A stretch of DNA of 36,776 nucleotides, taken from NCBI GenBank assembly GCA_000434615.1, contig FR880848.1:175074-211849 (forward strand). Direction: 5' to 3'. Of the stretch, positions 32,296 to 36,776 are shown piece after piece; the stretch's first letter is position 1; every line of letters begins with the position of its first letter. Source of the stretch: Clostridium sp. CAG:510. GTDB lineage: Bacteria; Bacillota; Clostridia; Lachnospirales; Lachnospiraceae. Position numbers and translations under genes: made by a program. The notes under the pieces are model-generated. The model made no database searches, was not told where the DNA came from, and worked only from the letters and a program-made list of their open reading frames with translations.

Positions 32296-34635
32296 TTACA
32301 GCGTAACAACAGCTTTTCCCGCAATCTTTGTAAGAACAGTATCCTTGTCCGTAACCTGCATTTCGGCATTTTCCACCGCCTTCGCCTTACGGTTTACCAG
32401 GCGCACGCTGACTGTCTTGCCGGTATCCACGGAAACGGAAATTCTTCCTTCTTCTGTGGTAACGGAAATCTTAATTTCCTCGCTGCCGTCCATGCCGTAA
32501 ACGGTTTCGGTAACGGTCGTGTCTGCCGCAGGCTCGTAGATACGCAGCTCTGTGTCTTCTCCGTAATCGTAATCCGGCTTGTCGTCGTGAGCGCCGATAG
32601 CAACGATGGAATTTTCCTTCACTAAGAGAGGTACGCTTAAATAGCCGTGTTTCTCCTGTATCCATCTGCCGCCTTCCTTTACCTCTCCGGTAAAGAAATC
32701 GGTCCAGCGTCCGGCAGGCAGATAGTAATCCGCCAGGCTCTCTTCATTGAAGATGGGCGCTACCAGCAGGGAATCTCCCAGCATGTACTGTTTGTCCACA
32801 TAATGACAGGTTCTGTCTTCTGTGAATTCCAGCACCATGCTTCTCATGGTAGGAACACCGGTCTTGTTTGCCTGGATTGCGGTTTTATACAGATAGGGCA
32901 TCAGTCTTGCCTTTAATCTGGTGAAAAATCTTACAACATCCACCGCTTCCTCATCATATGCCCAGGGCACTCTGTAGGAAGTACTGCCATGCAGACGGCT
33001 ATGGGAGGAAAGAAGTCCGAATGCTACCCATCTCTTGTATACATCCGGTGTGGAGGTACTTTCAAAACCGCCGATGTCATGCGCCCAGAAGCCGAAACCG
33101 GACATCAGTAAGGACAGACCGCCACGTAAGCTTTCTTCCATGGATTCATAATCGGACCAGCAGTCACCGCCCCAGTGTACCGGGAACTTCTGACCGCCGA
33201 CTGTTGCGGAACGTGCAAAAAGTACTGCTTCGCCTTTGCCACGCTTCTTTTCCAGTATATCATATACAGTCTTATTATACAGGTAAGTGTAGTAATTGTG
33301 CATCTTTTTTGCATCGGAATGATCAAAATATTCGATTCCGTCCACGGGAATTCTTTCACCGAAGTCCGTTTTGAAGCAGTCCACACCCATATCCAGAAGT
33401 CCTGCTAATTTTTCCTGATACCATTTGCAGGCATCCGGATTGGTAAAATCAACCAGCGCCATGCCCGGCTGCCACATATCCCACTGCCATACGTCGCCGT
33501 TGGTGCGCTTTACAAAATAGCCCTTTTCCATACCTTCCGCAAACAGGCAGCTTTCCTGTGCGATATAGGGATTAATCCATACGCAGATATTTAAGCCCTT
33601 TGCCTTGATACGGGACAGCATACCCTTCGGATCGGGGAATACGCGGGAATCCCATACAAAATCCGTCCAGTGGAACTCCTTCATCCAGAAGCAGTCGAAG
33701 TGGAAGGTTCTTAGAGGAATGCCTCTGTCCAGCATGCCGTCCACAAAGCTCATAACCGTTTCTTCGTCGTAATTTGTAGTAAAAGATGTGGACAGCCATA
33801 AACCGAAGGTCCAGGGTGCCGGCAGGGAGGGCTTGCCGGTCAGGTCGGTATAGCGCTCCAGTACTTCCTTCATGGAAGGTCCGTTGAACAAATAGTAGTC
33901 TAAGTAGCCGCCCTCTACGGAAAATGCGGTCTTGGTTACCTGCTCGGTGCCGATTTCAAATTCTACTTTTTCGGGATGGTTTACAAAGACACCATAACCC
34001 TTATTGCTGATATAAAAAGGAATGTTCTTGTAGGACTGGTAGGTGCTGGTGCCGCCGTCCTCATTCCAGATTGCCACACTCTGTCCGTTCTTGGTGAAAG
34101 CGGTAAATCTTTCGCCGAGACCGTAAATCAGTTCTCCTACGCCCATGGTAAGCTGCTGGCGCATGTAGGTTTCGGTGCCGTCTCCTTTGTCGTACGCATC
34201 GCCCTTCCAGTCCGTCTTCATGCAGGCTAAGTCCTTGGCTGCAGAACGGGTAATGACTTCATTTCCTCTTCTGTATGCCATGTACCAGTTTTTCTTGCCG
34301 ATTTCAAGGGTCAGTCCACCGGAAGTAACGGTCAGTTTTTCCTCGTCACTTGTAACCGTCAGAGGCTGTTCTTCCTTCTGGTATAATTCAAATTCCGGCT
34401 CTCTTTTCTTTACGCCCAGGTGATGATAAGTCTGGACCCGCAGTACATCCGGTGCGGGAGAAGTAATCACCATGGTAAGGTTGATGCCTCCCAGTGTGCA
34501 TCCGCGGTTTACAATTCTGGAAGTGGGAAGGCATAAGGTCACTTTCGTGGCTTCCGTGTTTTCAAAATATACTTCCTGAGGGGTAAAGCAGGCGCAGCCT
34601 TCTTTCTGCAGCCAGCATCCGTTTCCAAATAACAT
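32296..34635 (-). CDS. GH31 alpha-xylosidase (YicI-like)
   Basis: A 779-residue glycoside hydrolase family 31 enzyme, close in length to E. coli YicI (772). It has no signal peptide, so it acts in the cytoplasm on imported oligosaccharides. The nucleophile is Asp424 in FKTDFGERIP and the acid/base is Asp491 in HWGGDCWSDYESM, both matching YicI. HFDCFWMKEFHW at about 312-323 also resembles the YicI region that prefers alpha-xylosides over alpha-glucosides. It should release xylose from xyloglucan-type or isoprimeverose-type oligosaccharides. GGAGG seven bases before the ATG. It lies just upstream of the sensor kinase. Specificity is a family-based prediction; another alpha-glycoside is possible. 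Confidence 0.9.
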   Translation of the reverse strand: MLFGNGCWLQKEGCACFTPQEVYFENTEATKVTLCLPTSRIVNRGCTLGGINLTMVITSPAPDVLRVQTYHHLGVKKREPEFELYQKEEQPLTVTSDEEKLTVTSGGLTLEIGKKNWYMAYRRGNEVITRSAAKDLACMKTDWKGDAYDKGDGTETYMRQQLTMGVGELIYGLGERFTAFTKNGQSVAIWNEDGGTSTYQSYKNIPFYISNKGYGVFVNHPEKVEFEIGTEQVTKTAFSVEGGYLDYYLFNGPSMKEVLERYTDLTGKPSLPAPWTFGLWLSTSFTTNYDEETVMSFVDGMLDRGIPLRTFHFDCFWMKEFHWTDFVWDSRVFPDPKGMLSRIKAKGLNICVWINPYIAQESCLFAEGMEKGYFVKRTNGDVWQWDMWQPGMALVDFTNPDACKWYQEKLAGLLDMGVDCFKTDFGERIPVDGIEYFDHSDAKKMHNYYTYLYNKTVYDILEKKRGKGEAVLFARSATVGGQKFPVHWGGDCWSDYESMEESLRGGLSLLMSGFGFWAHDIGGFESTSTPDVYKRWVAFGLLSSHSRLHGSTSYRVPWAYDEEAVDVVRFFTRLKARLMPYLYKTAIQANKTGVPTMRSMVLEFTEDRTCHYVDKQYMLGDSLLVAPIFNEESLADYYLPAGRWTDFFTGEVKEGGRWIQEKHGYLSVPLLVKENSIVAIGAHDDKPDYDYGEDTELRIYEPAADTTVTETVYGMDGSEEIKISVTTEEGRISVSVDTGKTVSVRLVNRKAKAVENAEMQVTDKDTVLTKIAGKAVVTL

Positions 34636-34709
34636 CTTTTTTCCTCCGTTTTTTCATTCTTTGTGCAGACCGTTTTTGTCTGCCGCACATAATCTGATAG
34701 TTTGATTAT

Positions 34710-34745
34710 AAAAAAAAGACGGTTAAAAATATACCGTCTTTTTTC
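34710..34745 (-). terminator. Terminator after proS
   Basis: An AAAGACGGT / ACCGTCTTT stem with an AT-rich loop of about nine bases, flanked by A and T runs, so it works in either direction. On the minus strand it is about 40 bases after the proS stop and ends in seven Ts, before the GH31 gene. Confidence 0.85.
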
Positions 34746-34779
34746 TATCAGTATTACCAAATTTATTTTACAGATATCC

Positions 34780-36213
34780 TTAATAAGCTCTGCCCCAGTA
34801 TACCATCTTCTTTGCAGGCTTTCCGCAGCATACGCAGGTATCTGCGATGTGCTCCTGCTCAAAGGGCATACATCTGCTGGTTACGCTTAACTTCTCTTTA
34901 ATCTGGTCCTCACATGCACGGTCACCGCACCACATAGCCTTTACAAAGCCGGATTTCTCGGTGAAGAGCTGCTCGAATTCCGCCATGTTCTTTGCCACAT
35001 ATGTATGGGAATCCCTGTGAGCCTTTGCTCTCTCATACATATCATGATGAATGGTTTCCAGAAGACTGCCGATTTTATCCTCTACTTCATCGAGAGATAC
35101 CTCTATCTTTTCTCTGGTATCTCTTCTGCAGAGAACGCACTTTCCTGCCTCTAAATCCTTGGGACCGATTTCAATACGAACCGGATAACCTCTCATTTCG
35201 GCTTCCGCAAACTTGTAGCCCGGACTCTTGTCCGTATCATCCACCTTTACGCGGAAGTTGGATTTTAATCTGTCGCGAAGCTCGTATGCCTTGTCCAGTA
35301 CGCCTTCCTTCTTCTGCTGAATGGGGATGATGGCTACCTGGATGGGCGCTACCTTGGGAGGCAGCACCAGACCGGAATTGTCGCCGTGAACCATGATAAT
35401 GGCTCCGATCATACGGGTTGTCATACCCCAGGATGTCTGGTATACATGCTTTAAGGTGTTGTCCTTGTCTGTAAACTGGATGCCGAATGCCTTGGCAAAT
35501 CCGTCGCCGAAGTTGTGGCTGGTGCCGGACTGCAGGGCTTTTCCGTCATGCATTAAGGACTCTATGGTATAGGTTGCTTCCGCACCCGCAAATTTTTCTT
35601 TTTCAGTCTTCTGTCCCTTGATTACGGGAATAGCCAGTACATCCCTGCAGAAGTCGGCATACAAGTTCAGCATCTGAATGGTTCTTGCCTCTGCTTCTTC
35701 AAAGGTAGCATGCGCCGTATGGCCTTCCTGCCATAAGAACTCCCTGGAACGAAGAAACGGTCTTGTTTCCTTCTCCCATCTTACTACGGAGCACCACTGG
35801 TTATATACTTTGGGTAAGTCTCTGTAGGACTGGATCTCGTTCTTGTAAAAATCGCAGAACAGGGTCTCGGATGTAGGTCTGACACAGAGTCTTTCCTGTA
35901 ACGGCTGCAATCCGCCGTGTGTTACCCAGGCAACTTCGGGGGCAAAGCCTTCCACATGATCCTTTTCTTTTTCCAAAAGACTTTCGGGAATAAACATGGG
36001 CAGATATACATTTTCTACGCCATTTGCCTTAAAGCGGTCATCCAACTGTCTCTGTAAAAGTTCCCAGATTGCATAGCCGGCGGGCTTGATTACCATACAT
36101 CCTTTTACACTGGTATAGTCACACAGCTCTGCCTTTTTTACTACGTCCGTATACCACTGGGCAAAGTCTTCTTCCATGGAAGTGATTGCTTCCACTAATT
36201 TCTTGTCAGCCAT
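34780..36213 (-). CDS. proS: Prolyl-tRNA synthetase, archaeal/eukaryotic type
   Basis: A 477-residue class II synthetase charging tRNA-Pro. It is the short form found in archaea, eukaryotes and some bacteria, without the inserted editing domain of the E. coli type (about 570 residues). Class II motifs are visible: RPTSETLFCDFY and YNQWCSVVRWEKETRPFLRSRE with the following WQEGHTAHAT. The C-terminal domain has the Cys pair segment ADTCVCCGKPAKK and ends WGRAY, typical of this type. GAGAGGAAA stands before the ATG. It follows the pilin-like gene by 20 bases and ends just before a strong terminator. No T-box leader is found in the short gap upstream. Confidence 0.96.
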   Translation of the reverse strand: MADKKLVEAITSMEEDFAQWYTDVVKKAELCDYTSVKGCMVIKPAGYAIWELLQRQLDDRFKANGVENVYLPMFIPESLLEKEKDHVEGFAPEVAWVTHGGLQPLQERLCVRPTSETLFCDFYKNEIQSYRDLPKVYNQWCSVVRWEKETRPFLRSREFLWQEGHTAHATFEEAEARTIQMLNLYADFCRDVLAIPVIKGQKTEKEKFAGAEATYTIESLMHDGKALQSGTSHNFGDGFAKAFGIQFTDKDNTLKHVYQTSWGMTTRMIGAIIMVHGDNSGLVLPPKVAPIQVAIIPIQQKKEGVLDKAYELRDRLKSNFRVKVDDTDKSPGYKFAEAEMRGYPVRIEIGPKDLEAGKCVLCRRDTREKIEVSLDEVEDKIGSLLETIHHDMYERAKAHRDSHTYVAKNMAEFEQLFTEKSGFVKAMWCGDRACEDQIKEKLSVTSRCMPFEQEHIADTCVCCGKPAKKMVYWGRAY

Positions 36214-36233
36214 TTGTTTCCTCTCACTCTCTT

Positions 36234-36650
36234 TTATTTTAGATGGTATAAGCCATAATATCCATCCGGTTTCATCGGATCCGGATACACTCTGTCAAAG
36301 TTAGAGCCGTCACCGATTTCAATGGTTTCAATTTCCACATCACTGACGGTTACCCGCCACACGAGATTCCTGTTTCTTTGTACTACCGGCCAGTAATCCA
36401 CATCCTGGAGGATGGTGCATGAGCTTCCGCCCACACCGGTGTAGCTTCCCGCCGAAAGCCGGCCTTCCGCAATCTCCGTACGCAGAGCGCTCGCAAGCTC
36501 TTCCGCATTGGTCAGATCGGCGGATACCTTGGAATTATTTACATACTTTAAGTATGTAGGCAGCAAAACACCTACAAGTACTGCCATGATTGCCATCACA
36601 ATAATAAGCTCCGGCAAAGAAAAACCCCTATTGTTTATTTTCCTCTTCAT
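36234..36650 (-). CDS. Type IV pilin-like protein (prepilin)
   Basis: A 138-residue protein with a class III prepilin signal: a short basic leader MKRKINNRG, cleavage after Gly9, then FSLPELIIVMAIMAVLVGVL with Glu at +5, which is the N-terminal helix of pilins and pseudopilins. The rest is a small soluble head (about 105 residues). GAGGG just before the ATG. It is probably exported and processed by a prepilin peptidase encoded elsewhere. No other pilus assembly genes are visible; it lies between a HAD-type hydrolase and proS. It could be a competence or secretion pseudopilin, or a stray member of a pilus locus beyond the window. Confidence 0.85.
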   Translation of the reverse strand: MKRKINNRGFSLPELIIVMAIMAVLVGVLLPTYLKYVNNSKVSADLTNAEELASALRTEIAEGRLSAGSYTGVGGSSCTILQDVDYWPVVQRNRNLVWRVTVSDVEIETIEIGDGSNFDRVYPDPMKPDGYYGLYHLK

Positions 36651-36662
36651 TTCCCTCTTCCC

Positions 36663-36776
36663 TCACTGTAACAAATGAACAAGTTCTCCCAAAGCCGGCA
36701 GGCAGGCGTACAATTTTTTCTGCAGCACCTCATCCGGCTGCGTCTGGTCCGGAATCATGACCGTGTGAATTCCTGC
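36663..36776 (-). CDS. HAD-family hydrolase, C-terminal end only
   Basis: The last 37 codons of a gene running in from beyond the right edge, with its stop at 36663-36665. The peptide begins AGIHTVMIPDQTQPDE and ends ALGELVHLLQ. The pattern AG[IM]-x-V-x-M-[VI]-PD followed by an acidic helix and a hydrophobic end is typical of the last strand and helix of beta-phosphoglucomutase-like HAD phosphatases. The catalytic Asp and cap domain are outside the window, so the substrate is unknown. It lies 12 bases before the pilin-like gene and probably shares its transcript. Confidence 0.55.
   Translation of the reverse strand, partial: AGIHTVMIPDQTQPDEVLQKKLYACLPALGELVHLLQ

Noticed and set aside
36214..36233. 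T-box or other leader before proS
   Set aside because: The gap is only 20 bases and holds just a ribosome site.

Overview
The window looks like chromosomal DNA of a low-to-mid GC Firmicute, most likely a gut Lachnospiraceae (Clostridia). The reasons are the AGGAGG-type ribosome sites, the uvrC-hprK-glk-murB-rapZ-whiA gene order, the LplB/LplC/YtcQ/YesL/YesM/YesN type sugar-uptake locus and the archaeal-type ProS. The species cannot be named from this sequence. I see no rRNA, tRNA, insertion sequence, phage gene or CRISPR array. Most genes lie on the minus strand. The dacF-like carboxypeptidase and the AraC-type response regulator are the only plus-strand genes I support.

Layout, left to right. 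(1) 1-4290: a minus-strand run of a membrane-anchored transglutaminase-like protein, an Asp/Glu racemase-family protein, a DltA-like adenylating enzyme, a carrier protein, and the first nine codons of an MBOAT acyltransferase at the window edge. It resembles a Dlt (teichoic acid D-alanylation) pathway with two unusual extra genes. (2) 4313-14989: housekeeping genes in the same orientation: DUF1846 protein, FtsH, UvrC, HPr kinase, ROK glucokinase, MurB, RapZ, WhiA, and an HPr-like protein that has lost His15 but keeps the regulatory serine, like Bacillus Crh. HprK and this protein probably form a Ser-phosphorylation pair for carbon control. (3) 15340-18991: thioredoxin and TrmB, divergent from a D,D-carboxypeptidase, which converges on a DEDDh exonuclease with a C-terminal Cys/His cluster.

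(4) 19019-34635: a carbohydrate-use locus. It has a membrane-anchored solute-binding protein divergent from a YesN-like regulator, then a minus-strand operon: an unusual long LplB-like permease, LplC-like permease, lipoprotein solute-binding protein, YesL-like protein, esterase. Upstream lie a cell-surface protein built of tandem repeats, a YesM-like sensor kinase and a GH31 enzyme with alpha-xylosidase (YicI) active-site motifs. I infer that an alpha-xylosyl oligosaccharide, perhaps from xyloglucan, is bound at the surface, imported and de-xylosylated, with the kinase and regulator sensing it. No transport ATPase is present, so a shared one elsewhere is likely. (5) 34780-36776: ProS, a lone type IV pilin-like protein and the C-terminus of a HAD-type hydrolase.

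The most promising candidates for new biology are the Dlt-like operon with racemase and transglutaminase, the tandem-repeat surface protein, the permease with an added four-helix domain, and the Crh-like HPr.
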